DNA of 15,086 bases, from the NCBI GenBank assembly GCA_947475475.1, contig CANJOG010000012.1, forward strand, positions 1 through 15,086, written 5' to 3'. A program made the position numbers and the translations under genes. Every line of letters begins with the position of its first letter. The stretch's first letter is position 1. Below, piece by piece: positions 1 to 7,295 of this stretch. The DNA is from Acetobacteraceae bacterium (GTDB lineage Bacteria > Pseudomonadota > Alphaproteobacteria > Acetobacterales > Acetobacteraceae). The notes under the pieces are model-generated. The model worked only from the letters and a program-made list of their open reading frames with translations, did not search any database and was not told the origin of the DNA.

Positions 1-136
1 ACGTGTTTTTCAGCATAAAAATCGCCGTAGAAACAGTAAGTTACAGAAACGCTAGTTAGCAATGCGATGACACGGAGCGGAACTGCCTACCACGACGCCC
101 CCACCTGAAACACAGTTGCTACTCAGGAGTTGGAGC

Positions 137-166
137 CTCCGGCAAACCCGGAGCGGTTAAGACCGC
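137..166. repeat. Two adjacent short perfect hairpins
   Basis: CTCCGG (137-142) pairs with CCGGAG (148-153) around a 5-base loop, and GCGGT (153-157) pairs with ACCGC (162-166) around TAAG. The stems abut, sharing base 153. No T-run follows on either strand, so these are not standard intrinsic terminators. No cloverleaf can be drawn around them, so they are not a tRNA. They could be part of a repeated intergenic or insertion-sequence end. Confidence 0.4.
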
Positions 167-475
167 ACTCGAAACCAGGAAGACGAACCCCAATCCAGAT
201 CGCCGCTCAACACCTCAAATCTTAATCATCAATCAGACGCCGGATGCCATTTTTGAGCGGATACGTTCAGGGGAGCAGGTCACCATGGATACATTTTTAC
301 CCAATTTCCAACAAAAGCGCGTGGAAGTGCGATTGTCGCTAGTGCTGTAATTTGTCGCCTTGGAGCTTGAAACGGTCCCAACCGGGCCCTTTTGGCAAAA
401 GATGCCGCTTATGCGCCGGGTGCCGTGAGTCCGGTCCGGATCATATCAACGGCGGCGGCACGTGGCCGGCATGAC

Positions 476-481
476 GAGGAG
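476..481 (+). promoter_or_regulatory. Shine-Dalgarno that decides the methyltransferase start
   Basis: GAGGAG lies 9 bases before the ATG at 491. The reading frame stays open back to a TTG at 392, but the conserved family N-terminus (SHVGSLPRP) begins 10 residues after the ATG at 491, and the 33 upstream codons match no family feature. The ATG at 491 is therefore preferred. Confidence 0.7.
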
Positions 482-490
482 CGACCTGAC

Positions 491-1675
491 ATGAAGTTCA
501 GCGACGAGCGGATTCTCACCAGCCATGTGGGCAGCCTGCCGCGGCCCATAGACTTGGCTAACGGGTTGAAGGCCCGCGACAACGGCGAACCGCACGATGC
601 CGCGGCGCTGGCCAGACGTGTCAAGCATTCCATCGATGAAGTCGTCGAGCAGCAGGTTAGCCTGGGCGTCGATGTCATCGACGACGGCGAGCACAGCAAA
701 TCGAGCTTCAGCTCCTATACGGCGCAACGTCTGGCCGGCTTCGAACCGATCGATGCGCCGTTCACTCACACCAGCCACTCGCGCGACATGGCGGAATTTG
801 CCGAAGCCTATGCAGAGCAGCGCATTATGTGCGCTGCGCGCCCGTCACGGCAGGAAAGCCCGCGCAAGTGGCAGGCATTCGGGTGCACCGGGCCGGTCCG
901 ATACGTCGGCCAGGAGGCTGTGCAGACCGATATCGCCAATCTGAAGGCGGCGATGCAGGGCAAGAACGTGACGGAGGCGTTCATCACCGCGCTCTCTCCG
1001 AACAACGTCGCGCTCTATTACCGCAACATGTATTATAAAACGGAAGAGGATTACCTGGTTGCGATCGCCGATGCGATGCACGAGGAATACAAGGCGATCG
1101 TCGATGCCGGCTTCGTGCTTCAGGTCGATGACCCGCGCCTGGCGACGCATTACGATCGTCACCCCGACATCGATGTCGAACAGTGCCGGGCCTTCATCGC
1201 TCATGGCGTCGAGATCGTGAACCACGCGCTGCGCGGCATCCCCGAGGACCGTGTGCGCTTCCATACCTGCTATTCACGCAACGTGGCGCCGCGCACGCAT
1301 GATTTCGAACTCAAACACTACGCCGATTTGATGCTCAAGGTGCGTGCCTGCGGATATTCCTTCGAGGCGTCGAACCCGCGCCATGAGCATGAATGGGTGA
1401 TCTGGCAGGATGTGAAGCTCCCGGACGGCAAGCTGCTGCTGCCGGGCGTCGTCTCGCATTGCATCGCGCTGGTAGAGCATCCCGAACTGGTGGCGCAACG
1501 GATCGAACGCTTTGCGAGCATCGTTGGGCGCGAAAGGGTGATCGCATCAAATGATTGCGGCTTCGGCACCGCCGGCGATCATGACGAGGTTCACCCGACC
1601 GTTGCCTGGGCGAAGATGAAGTCGCTAGTGGAAGGTGCTCAGATCGCCAGCAAGCGGCTCTGGGGGCGCGGCTGA
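491..1675 (+). CDS. Cobalamin-independent methionine synthase (MetE C-terminal)-like protein
   Basis: A 394-residue protein related to the C-terminal zinc barrel of MetE (COG0620, UROD/MetE-like fold). It carries the usual start of short homologues, SHVGSLPRP (residues 11-19). Candidate zinc ligands are in family order: His258 and Cys260 in FHTCYS, Glu292 in YSFEASN, and Cys356 in SNDCGFG. A DDP motif (213-215) also fits. Full MetE is about 750 residues with a duplicated barrel; this protein has only one, so it is not an ordinary methionine synthase. Short relatives move methyl or alkyl groups to thiols (for example the epoxyalkane:coenzyme M transferase branch) or have unknown roles. It stands alone on the plus strand and converges on the catabolic cluster, so a shared function is possible but unproven. 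Family assignment is strong; the substrate is unknown. Confidence 0.88.
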   Translation: MKFSDERILTSHVGSLPRPIDLANGLKARDNGEPHDAAALARRVKHSIDEVVEQQVSLGVDVIDDGEHSKSSFSSYTAQRLAGFEPIDAPFTHTSHSRDMAEFAEAYAEQRIMCAARPSRQESPRKWQAFGCTGPVRYVGQEAVQTDIANLKAAMQGKNVTEAFITALSPNNVALYYRNMYYKTEEDYLVAIADAMHEEYKAIVDAGFVLQVDDPRLATHYDRHPDIDVEQCRAFIAHGVEIVNHALRGIPEDRVRFHTCYSRNVAPRTHDFELKHYADLMLKVRACGYSFEASNPRHEHEWVIWQDVKLPDGKLLLPGVVSHCIALVEHPELVAQRIERFASIVGRERVIASNDCGFGTAGDHDEVHPTVAWAKMKSLVEGAQIASKRLWGRG

Positions 1676-1686
1676 ACGAAGAAGCG

Positions 1687-1718
1687 GGAGCGGCCAAGGC
1701 GTTGTTTCTGGCCGTTCC
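1687..1718 (+). terminator. Candidate hairpin terminator after methyltransferase gene
   Basis: A 10-bp stem with one G-T wobble (GGAGCGGCCA at 1687-1696 against TGGCCGTTCC at 1709-1718) encloses a 12-base loop and starts 12 bases after the plus-strand stop codon. Position and strength suit a terminator, but only two T residues follow within the next few bases, so it is not a classic intrinsic terminator. Confidence 0.35.
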
Positions 1719-1737
1719 TCCGCCCAGCGCAACTTAG

Positions 1738-1777
1738 CCCGTCATTTTGGACCGCGTCGTGGACCAAAATGATCGGG
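1738..1777. repeat. Long palindromic element between convergent genes
   Basis: TCATTTTGG (1742-1750) is a perfect inverted match to CCAAAATGA (1764-1772). CCCG (1738-1741) pairs with CGGG (1774-1777) if base 1773 is bulged, and CC/GG pairs extend the stem inward past an A-A mismatch. It ends 7 bases before the stop of the minus-strand lactonase gene and 63 bases after the plus-strand stop, so it could end transcription from both sides. It also looks like a dispersed intergenic palindromic repeat; copy number cannot be judged from one window. Confidence 0.5.
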
Positions 1778-1784
1778 TGCTGCT

Positions 1785-2675
1785 CTAGGTAAGGGCGCCG
1801 CGGAACAGCGGCGGGCCGCCCACGCCGACATCGACTTTGATCAACCGGCCGTCGCGCGCAACATCGCCGGACGCATCGTCCCATAGCCCGCGATCGGCGA
1901 CGATGAGCGCGTCTCCCTGGAAGACGCAATTCAGCGGATAGTGCGGGCAAGGCACGAATTCCATGGCGCCCGTTTCCGGATCGAGCACATCGAAACCGCC
2001 ACCCAGCACGGTGGTGATCCAAAGCCGCCCGCGATCGTCGAATTTCAGACCGTCTGCCATATGGCCTTGCGGCAACTGGCCGAGAATTTCCACCGGCTGA
2101 TCCGGCCGCTTGCGCTTGATCAGGCGTGACTGCGTCTCTCCCCAGACGATCCCCGCTGTCCGGTCGGCCACCACACCATTGGGAAAGACCTCTCCCATCT
2201 CGGCAATCACTTCGCCCTTGCCGTCAGGTGATACGGCGAAAATATAGGTTGGGCCGTGATCTGGAGCACCGATCCATTGGCCCGGGTCGGAGAAGTACAA
2301 GCGCCCGTCGGCCCCGAAGCAGAGATCGTTGGGGGCGGCGCAGACGATGCCATCGACACGGTCGATGATGGTCTCGACCTTCCCGTTCGGGTGAATGCGC
2401 TGGATGCCCGGAACGGCTGGGCGCTCGGCACGCCAGCTGCGCCAGACACTGCCGATCTGCGTCACATAAACGCAGCCATCCGATCCGATGGCGCAGGCAT
2501 TGGGACCGCCATGCGTGATGGCAAAATCGACCGCGCCACGCCCCGGACGGTAGCAGCTCACCTTGCCGAGCCAGGTTTCGACATAGACGATATCGCCATT
2601 CTCGAAGAAATCGGGACCTTCCGGATGTTGAGCGGGAGCGGCGAGCACCGTGATGCGTGGAGTTGTCTTGTCCAT
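1785..2675 (-). CDS. SMP-30/gluconolactonase/LRE family protein
   Basis: A 296-residue six-bladed beta-propeller of the SMP-30/regucalcin/gluconolactonase family, whose members hydrolyse sugar lactones with one divalent metal. The metal ligands known from the family are present: Glu19 in HPEGPDFF, Asn166 in FPNGVV and Asp208 in ADGLKFDD; the substrate-side NDLCFGADGRLYFSD block (116-130) is also intact. No signal peptide, so probably cytoplasmic. It is the last gene of the minus-strand series, 12 nt after the livM-like stop, with GAGGA upstream of its ATG. Co-transcription with dehydrogenases suggests it opens a lactone formed by one of them; this is inference. Family call is firm, substrate unknown. 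Confidence 0.88.
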   Translation of the reverse strand: MDKTTPRITVLAAPAQHPEGPDFFENGDIVYVETWLGKVSCYRPGRGAVDFAITHGGPNACAIGSDGCVYVTQIGSVWRSWRAERPAVPGIQRIHPNGKVETIIDRVDGIVCAAPNDLCFGADGRLYFSDPGQWIGAPDHGPTYIFAVSPDGKGEVIAEMGEVFPNGVVADRTAGIVWGETQSRLIKRKRPDQPVEILGQLPQGHMADGLKFDDRGRLWITTVLGGGFDVLDPETGAMEFVPCPHYPLNCVFQGDALIVADRGLWDDASGDVARDGRLIKVDVGVGGPPLFRGALT

Positions 2676-2687
2676 CTGTTCCTCGGT

Positions 2688-3599
2688 TCAGGATCGGGCT
2701 GCCGGATCCGTGTAGATCCGCCTTGGCTCGGGCAGTAAGCCATGGGGCCGCTTCTGCAGCACAACGATGAAGGCGACGCCGATGACGAAGGCGCGCAATG
2801 CACCGATCTGCACGGCATCGAGCCCATGCACGAGGTCGGCCAGGAAGCGGGTACCTTCCACGATTGCCAGCACAAGGACAGTGCCGAGCACGGCGCCATA
2901 ATTATTGCCGCGCCCGCCCAGGATGAGCGCCAGAAAGACATAGATCATCAATTGCGGCTGGAACACTTCGGGCGAGATGTAGGTCAGGTAATGCGCGTAG
3001 AGTGCACCGCCCAGGCCGAGCACAAAGCCGCCGACCGCCAAGGTCCTGACCTGGAAGCCCAGCACATTCTTGCCGGCTGACGCCGCCACCATCGGATCTG
3101 CGCGCAGCGCACGCAGAACGCGGCCGAAGGGCGCTGCGCGTAGTCGCTCCATTGCGGCAAGGACGACCAGAACAACCATCACGCAAATTACCAGATAGAC
3201 CACATTGAAATCAGAGCCGGTCACGCCGAGACGGGGCCGGGGAATCTGCGCCAGCCCGTCGGTGCCGTTGGTGAGGCTCACGAAATTCTCGGCAATATTG
3301 CGCATGACTTCGGCAAAGCCGAGCGTCACGATGGCGAGATAGTCGTCACGCAACTTGACCAAACCGATGCAGGTCGCGGCGCCGAAAAGCGCTGTGATCA
3401 ATGCTCCGGCGATCACGCCGAGCCACACCGGAATACCCAGATGCATGGTCAGCAGGGCGGAGGAGTAGCCGCCCAACGCGTAGTATCCGAGGATACCGAG
3501 ATTGACCATGCCCGCGATGCCCCACATCAGATTGAGGCCGAGGGCGAGCAGAGCGTAGATTGCGCCGAAGGTCAGCAGGGCGACGAGATAGCTGATCAT
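2688..3599 (-). CDS. livM: Branched-chain amino acid-type ABC transporter permease LivM
   Basis: A 303-residue inner-membrane permease, one half of the channel of a Liv/HAAT-type importer. It is almost entirely hydrophobic segments, from about residue 4 to residue 282. Family signatures: NGTDGL (111-116); the cytoplasmic coupling loop GRVLRALRADPMVAASAGKN (159-178), which contacts the ATPases; and LILGGRGNNYGAVLG (225-239). It starts 8 nt after the livH-like stop, so it is very likely translated in the same message. Liv-type systems carry branched-chain and other amino acids, but also amides, urea, benzoates and other acids, so the symbol describes the family and not a proven substrate. Confidence 0.93.
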   Translation of the reverse strand: MISYLVALLTFGAIYALLALGLNLMWGIAGMVNLGILGYYALGGYSSALLTMHLGIPVWLGVIAGALITALFGAATCIGLVKLRDDYLAIVTLGFAEVMRNIAENFVSLTNGTDGLAQIPRPRLGVTGSDFNVVYLVICVMVVLVVLAAMERLRAAPFGRVLRALRADPMVAASAGKNVLGFQVRTLAVGGFVLGLGGALYAHYLTYISPEVFQPQLMIYVFLALILGGRGNNYGAVLGTVLVLAIVEGTRFLADLVHGLDAVQIGALRAFVIGVAFIVVLQKRPHGLLPEPRRIYTDPAARS

Positions 3600-3607
3600 C
3601 GCAATAC

Positions 3608-4465
3608 CTACCGGTCGCCGAGGATGCCGCGCGGGAAAAGCAGCAGCGCGAGAATAATTGCGGCGAAGCCGATGGCGGAGCTATAGGCGACCGGCACCAC
3701 GAGCGTGGAGAGTTGCTCGGCAAGGCCGATCAACAGCCCGCCCACCACCGCGCCAGGAATGCTGCCCAACCCTCCCAGGACCGCCGCCGCGAAGACAGAT
3801 AGTACGACGCGCATGCCGATGGTCGGATCGACCGCGGTGTCGAGCGCAAGGAGAACTCCGGCGATGCCGGCCATGCCCATGCCGAGAAATACCGCAAGAC
3901 GCGCCATCTTTTCAGGATCGATCCCCTTGATGTTCGCCAGTGTTGGATTGTCAGCCACTGCACGCATCGCTCGCCCCACCGTGGTGAAGGACAGCAGCGA
4001 GAAGAGCGCCACCATCGCCGCGATCGCGACCAGGAAATTGAACACCGCCTGCGGACCGACATGGATGCCCTCGAATATCCAGTCGCGCATCATCGGCACG
4101 TCGAGCGAGCGCACGTCATTGCCGAAGATGAAGCGGACGATGTTTTCCAGCACCATGTTGAGCGCCAGCGAGGCTATGGCAACCGCAATGGCGCCGTATC
4201 CCCTGAGCGGGCGCAATGCCAGCCGGTCGCTGGCCACGCCCGCCGCTCCCGAGATCAGGAAGGCGGCCAGAATTGCCAGCAGCGGGGGCAAGCCCAGCAG
4301 CACATTGGCGGTGTAGCCGGCATAAGCGCCAACGGCGATCAATGCGGCGATCGAGAAATTCGAAATCTGCAGAACGGCGAAGACAATATTGAAGCCGATG
4401 GCCGGGACGGCGAGAATCGCCCCGGCCATGACTCCGTTTACCAAAAGCTGAAATACCTGAAGCAT
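3608..4465 (-). CDS. livH: Branched-chain amino acid-type ABC transporter permease LivH
   Basis: A 285-residue inner-membrane permease, partner of the livM-like product. Hydrophobic helices fill most of the protein. The cytoplasmic coupling loop GRAMRAVADNPTLANIKGI (164-182) and the AAVLGGLGSIPGAVVGG stretch (227-243) are characteristic of LivH. The start is the ATG at the beginning of the hydrophobic N-terminus. It lies 47 nt after the binding-protein gene and 8 nt before livM. The substrate is not revealed by sequence; the neighbouring catabolic enzymes suggest an organic acid or amino-acid-like compound. Confidence 0.93.
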   Translation of the reverse strand: MLQVFQLLVNGVMAGAILAVPAIGFNIVFAVLQISNFSIAALIAVGAYAGYTANVLLGLPPLLAILAAFLISGAAGVASDRLALRPLRGYGAIAVAIASLALNMVLENIVRFIFGNDVRSLDVPMMRDWIFEGIHVGPQAVFNFLVAIAAMVALFSLLSFTTVGRAMRAVADNPTLANIKGIDPEKMARLAVFLGMGMAGIAGVLLALDTAVDPTIGMRVVLSVFAAAVLGGLGSIPGAVVGGLLIGLAEQLSTLVVPVAYSSAIGFAAIILALLLFPRGILGDR

Positions 4466-4512
4466 TCAGTAATGCTGTCCCTTGGCATCTTTCACTTTGA
4501 CGTGTGTTCTAC

Positions 4513-5718
4513 CTAGCCCGGCGTGAGTTTGCCGTCGGCAACGCGGAGCGTCTCGAAGATGGCGCTGACCAGGTTGCCCGTCGGCGTGAACTTGCAGGGG
4601 CTGGCGGCACCTTCGTAGTTGATCGATTTGCCAGCGGCGATCAGTTTCAGCCCGTCGAGCACGTTATCGACCTTTTCGCCATTCGGATCGCCGATCTTGC
4701 GCATATTGTCGCGCACCGCCGTGCCGGTCGCCTGCTTCGCCTGGGCAATCGCCAGGAGAACAAGGTTGATCTGGTCGTAAGACTGGCAGACATTTGTGTC
4801 GAGATCGGTCTTTCCCGTCAGCTTCTGCAAATTCTTGTAGGCAGGCGATCCGACGGCAGAGGAGGGCCGGACCGTGTAAATCCCTTCCGACACCTGCTTG
4901 CCGACTCCATCGAGGAATTGCTGGGTCACGCAGGTGCCGGTGCCGACGATCTTGCCGCCGTATCCGGCGCGGAAGACTTCCTTCATGATGATAATGCTGT
5001 CCTGCGGATAGCCGCCGAGGAAGAGAATATCCGGCTTGGCCTGCAGGGCCTGCCCAACCTCAGCGCGAAAATCCGTCCTGCGGCCGTCATACACAATCGT
5101 TTCCGCCTTCATCCCTTTCGGCTGGATCGTATTGACCAGCCCGAGGCGCATCGGCTCGCTGAAAGGGTTCTGTGCCAACAGGCCGAAGAGGCTCTTGCCA
5201 CCCTGCTTAAGCGCCCAATTGCCGATCGCCTCGCCCTGCTGCCCGACATCGACATTCGAGCGGAAGAAATATCCATCATGTTTCTGCAGCGCGAGTGAAT
5301 CGGAGGCAGCGATGGCGACCATCACCACCTTATTCTCGGCGCAGATGGGCAAGGTCGGGGCGGCGACGCCCGAGGACCAGAGGCCCATGACGGCGCAAAC
5401 CTTGTTGACGTCAATCAGCTTGCGCACGCCGAGCACGGCGGCATCCGGGTTCGTCTGGTCATCCTCGAAGGAATATTCAACCCTCTGGCCCTCGATGCCA
5501 CCCGCGGCATTGACCTGATCGACGATCTGCTTGTGCAGCGCCGCCATGCTGGGGCCGAACGGTCCGCCCGCGCCGGTCAGCGGGAGCAGAGCGCCGATCC
5601 GGATCGACCCGGCCATAGCCGCGCGCGCACGTCCGGAGGACGCTGCCAGCGTCATTCCGGCTCCAGCTGCGCCAAGAACTGCCTGCCGCCGCGACAGGAA
5701 GATGTGTCTGTCTTTCAT
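4513..5718 (-). CDS. livK: Liv-type ABC transporter periplasmic substrate-binding protein (Tat signal)
   Basis: A 401-residue periplasmic binding protein of the Leu/Ile/Val-binding family (Peripla_BP_6 type) that delivers ligand to the LivHM permease. The N-terminus has a twin-arginine signal: SRRQAVL (9-15), then a hydrophobic Ala/Gly stretch and an AxA-type site near residue 33. The mature protein opens with IRIGALLPLTGAGG, the usual first strand and ligand loop. Length is normal. It sits between livF and livH, 36 nt and 47 nt away, with AAGGGAA before the ATG. The Tat signal suggests export after folding, which is common for binding proteins in alphaproteobacteria. Ligand unknown; the symbol indicates family. 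Confidence 0.92.
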   Translation of the reverse strand: MKDRHIFLSRRQAVLGAAGAGMTLAASSGRARAAMAGSIRIGALLPLTGAGGPFGPSMAALHKQIVDQVNAAGGIEGQRVEYSFEDDQTNPDAAVLGVRKLIDVNKVCAVMGLWSSGVAAPTLPICAENKVVMVAIAASDSLALQKHDGYFFRSNVDVGQQGEAIGNWALKQGGKSLFGLLAQNPFSEPMRLGLVNTIQPKGMKAETIVYDGRRTDFRAEVGQALQAKPDILFLGGYPQDSIIIMKEVFRAGYGGKIVGTGTCVTQQFLDGVGKQVSEGIYTVRPSSAVGSPAYKNLQKLTGKTDLDTNVCQSYDQINLVLLAIAQAKQATGTAVRDNMRKIGDPNGEKVDNVLDGLKLIAAGKSINYEGAASPCKFTPTGNLVSAIFETLRVADGKLTPG

Positions 5719-5754
5719 GTGAAAGTTCCCTTCGTTTTTCAGGCTTGCACCGCG

Positions 5755-6468
5755 CTAGTCCACGTCACCAAGAAACACACGGCGAATTTCCCGGTCCTCG
5801 AGCATGTCGCGGGCCGGGCCGCTGCGTGCATTGCGCCCATCGACAAGAATATAGGCTCGATCGGCATTGTTCAGTGCCAGTATGGCGTTCTGTTCGACAA
5901 TCGTGACCGCCACACCGGTATCGCGAATCAACTTGATCATCCGGAACAGTGTTTCGGCCGCGAGCGGCGAGAGGCCCGCGGTTGGTTCATCGAGCAGAAG
6001 AATGCGCGGCCCCACCATCAGCGCCATGCCCATGGCCAACAACTGCCGCTCACCACCGGACAGCGTGCGGGCCTTGGCCCGGCGCCGTTCGGACAGTACC
6101 GGTATGCGCTCACATACTTCCGCGACCCGCGCTTTCATCTCCTTGCGGTCGAGATAGCCGCCGATCTCGAGATTTTCCTGGATGGTGAGTGAAGGAAAGA
6201 CATTTGCCTCCTGCGGCACGAAAACCACGCCGCGGCGGCTCACGTCACGCGGGGTCAGGCCGGCAATGCTCCTGCCATCAAAATCGAGCGTTCCGCTCCG
6301 CGGCGTCACCAGGCCCGCGATGGTCTTGAGCAAGGTGGATTTGCCCGCACCATTGGGCCCCAGAATCGCGACGATCTCGCACGCGCCGACTTCGATGCCG
6401 ACATCTTTGAGAATGTCGTCCCGCCCGCTGTAGCCGGCGGAAATTCCGGCGGCGCGCAGCAGGCTCAT
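5755..6468 (-). CDS. livF: Liv-type ABC transporter ATP-binding protein LivF
   Basis: A 237-residue ABC ATPase, one of two nucleotide-binding subunits of the importer. Walker A GPNGAGKST (37-45), Q-loop at VPQEANVFPSL (84-94), signature LSGGERQ (136-142), Walker B ILLLDEP (156-162), and TIVEQN (189-194), where LivF proteins have Gln in place of the usual H-loop His. Its ATG overlaps the stop of the livG-like gene by 4 nt (ATGA), which implies translational coupling. Length is typical for LivF. It powers import of the ligand bound by the adjacent periplasmic protein. Confidence 0.94.
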   Translation of the reverse strand: MSLLRAAGISAGYSGRDDILKDVGIEVGACEIVAILGPNGAGKSTLLKTIAGLVTPRSGTLDFDGRSIAGLTPRDVSRRGVVFVPQEANVFPSLTIQENLEIGGYLDRKEMKARVAEVCERIPVLSERRRAKARTLSGGERQLLAMGMALMVGPRILLLDEPTAGLSPLAAETLFRMIKLIRDTGVAVTIVEQNAILALNNADRAYILVDGRNARSGPARDMLEDREIRRVFLGDVD

Positions 6469-7289
6469 GCCGACATTCCAAGATAGGCGGATTGCACCGC
6501 CTCATTGGCGCGGATTTCCTCGAAACTTCCCTCGGCCAGAACGCTGCCGGCGCCCATGACGATCACATGGTCGCAAATCCGCCCAATGAAGGACATGTTG
6601 TGCTCTATGACCAGGATGCTCACACCGCTGTCGCGAATGGCGAGCAGATGTTTGCCAATCTCCGCGCCCAGCGTGGGATTGACCCCGGCAATCGGCTCGT
6701 CCAGCAGCAGGAGGCTCGGTTCCCCGAGCAATGCGCGGCCGAGTTCCACCAGTTTTTTCTGGCCGCCTGAAAGCGTCTCGACCCTGTCATTGGCAACGCG
6801 CACCAGGTTCAACCGGCGCGCCAGTTCCCATGCCTGATCCAGAACCGCTTTTTCCTGTGCCACAACCGATTGGGAACCAACCAAGGCGCGCCACAGCGAT
6901 TCACCGGGCTGGTCCCTGGCATAAAGGGCGAAATTTTCCAGCACCGTGAGATCACCGAGGCTTCGTGCCAGCTGGAATGTACGGGTCAGCCCGAGCGCTG
7001 CGAGCTGATCGGCGCGCAACCCCGCCACGTTGCGGCCTTCAAGAAAGATCGCACCACGCGCCGGCTTTACCGATCCGGCGATGATGTTGAACAACGTCGT
7101 CTTGCCGGCGCCGTTCGGTCCGATAATGCCGGTAATGGCGCCGCGCTGGACAGAGAAAGAGGCGCCGTTCACGGCCTTCACGCCACCAAAGCTGCAATGC
7201 AGGTCGCGCACCGTCAGAATTGATTCCGACGATGTCCAAGAATCCGATCCGACAACCCGTTTGCCTGCTAACGCACCCATCCCCGCCAC
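6465..7289 (-). CDS. livG: Liv-type ABC transporter ATP-binding protein LivG
   Basis: A 274-residue ABC ATPase, partner of LivF. Walker A GPNGAGKTT (57-65), Q-loop in LTRTFQLARS (101-110), signature LSGGQ (173-177), Walker B LLLLDEP (193-199) and H-loop His230 in IEHNM. The chosen start is GTG at 7289, served by AGGAGG at 7301-7306 with an 11-base spacer inside the end of the preceding gene; an ATG three codons later (7280) is the alternative. This gives about 22 residues before the first conserved block (ILTVRDLHCSFGG), slightly longer than many LivG proteins. Only 6 nt separate it from the Ldh-type gene, so the dehydrogenase and transporter are probably co-expressed. Confidence 0.92.
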   Translation of the reverse strand: MAGMGALAGKRVVGSDSWTSSESILTVRDLHCSFGGVKAVNGASFSVQRGAITGIIGPNGAGKTTLFNIIAGSVKPARGAIFLEGRNVAGLRADQLAALGLTRTFQLARSLGDLTVLENFALYARDQPGESLWRALVGSQSVVAQEKAVLDQAWELARRLNLVRVANDRVETLSGGQKKLVELGRALLGEPSLLLLDEPIAGVNPTLGAEIGKHLLAIRDSGVSILVIEHNMSFIGRICDHVIVMGAGSVLAEGSFEEIRANEAVQSAYLGMSA

Positions 7290-7295
7290 ACCCGA

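Larger units (their letters stand above)
1..490. other. Gene-free left flank with short repeats
   Basis: No recognisable gene. By hand count, positions 1-360 are about 50% G+C (the first 60 bases about 38%), lower than the neighbouring coding DNA. Visible structure: an imperfect direct repeat beginning AGAAAC near positions 30 and 46; two adjacent perfect hairpins at 137-153 and 153-166; a short imperfect repeat (GGATGCCATTTTT near 242, GGATACATTTTT near 287); and a 13-base odd palindrome CTTTTGGCAAAAG at 389-401. One plus frame is open from 60 to 350, but it has no convincing start and no product I recognise. The AT-rich left edge could be the end of a mobile element or a genomic junction, but no transposase is present. 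The promoter of the downstream methyltransferase gene probably lies here; no convincing -35/-10 pair was seen. Confidence 0.5.

Noticed and set aside
120..200. Possible tRNA or tmRNA-like element around the paired hairpins
   Set aside because: The stems do not form a cloverleaf, the loop sequences lack tRNA signatures, and there is no acceptor stem.
60..350. Open frame of about 96 codons in the left flank
   Set aside because: It has no start codon with a ribosome site, no recognisable motif, and a composition unlike the neighbouring genes.
392..490. A 33-codon N-terminal extension of the methyltransferase from a TTG start
   Set aside because: GAGGAG and ATG at 491 give a family-typical start; the extension has no conserved residues.
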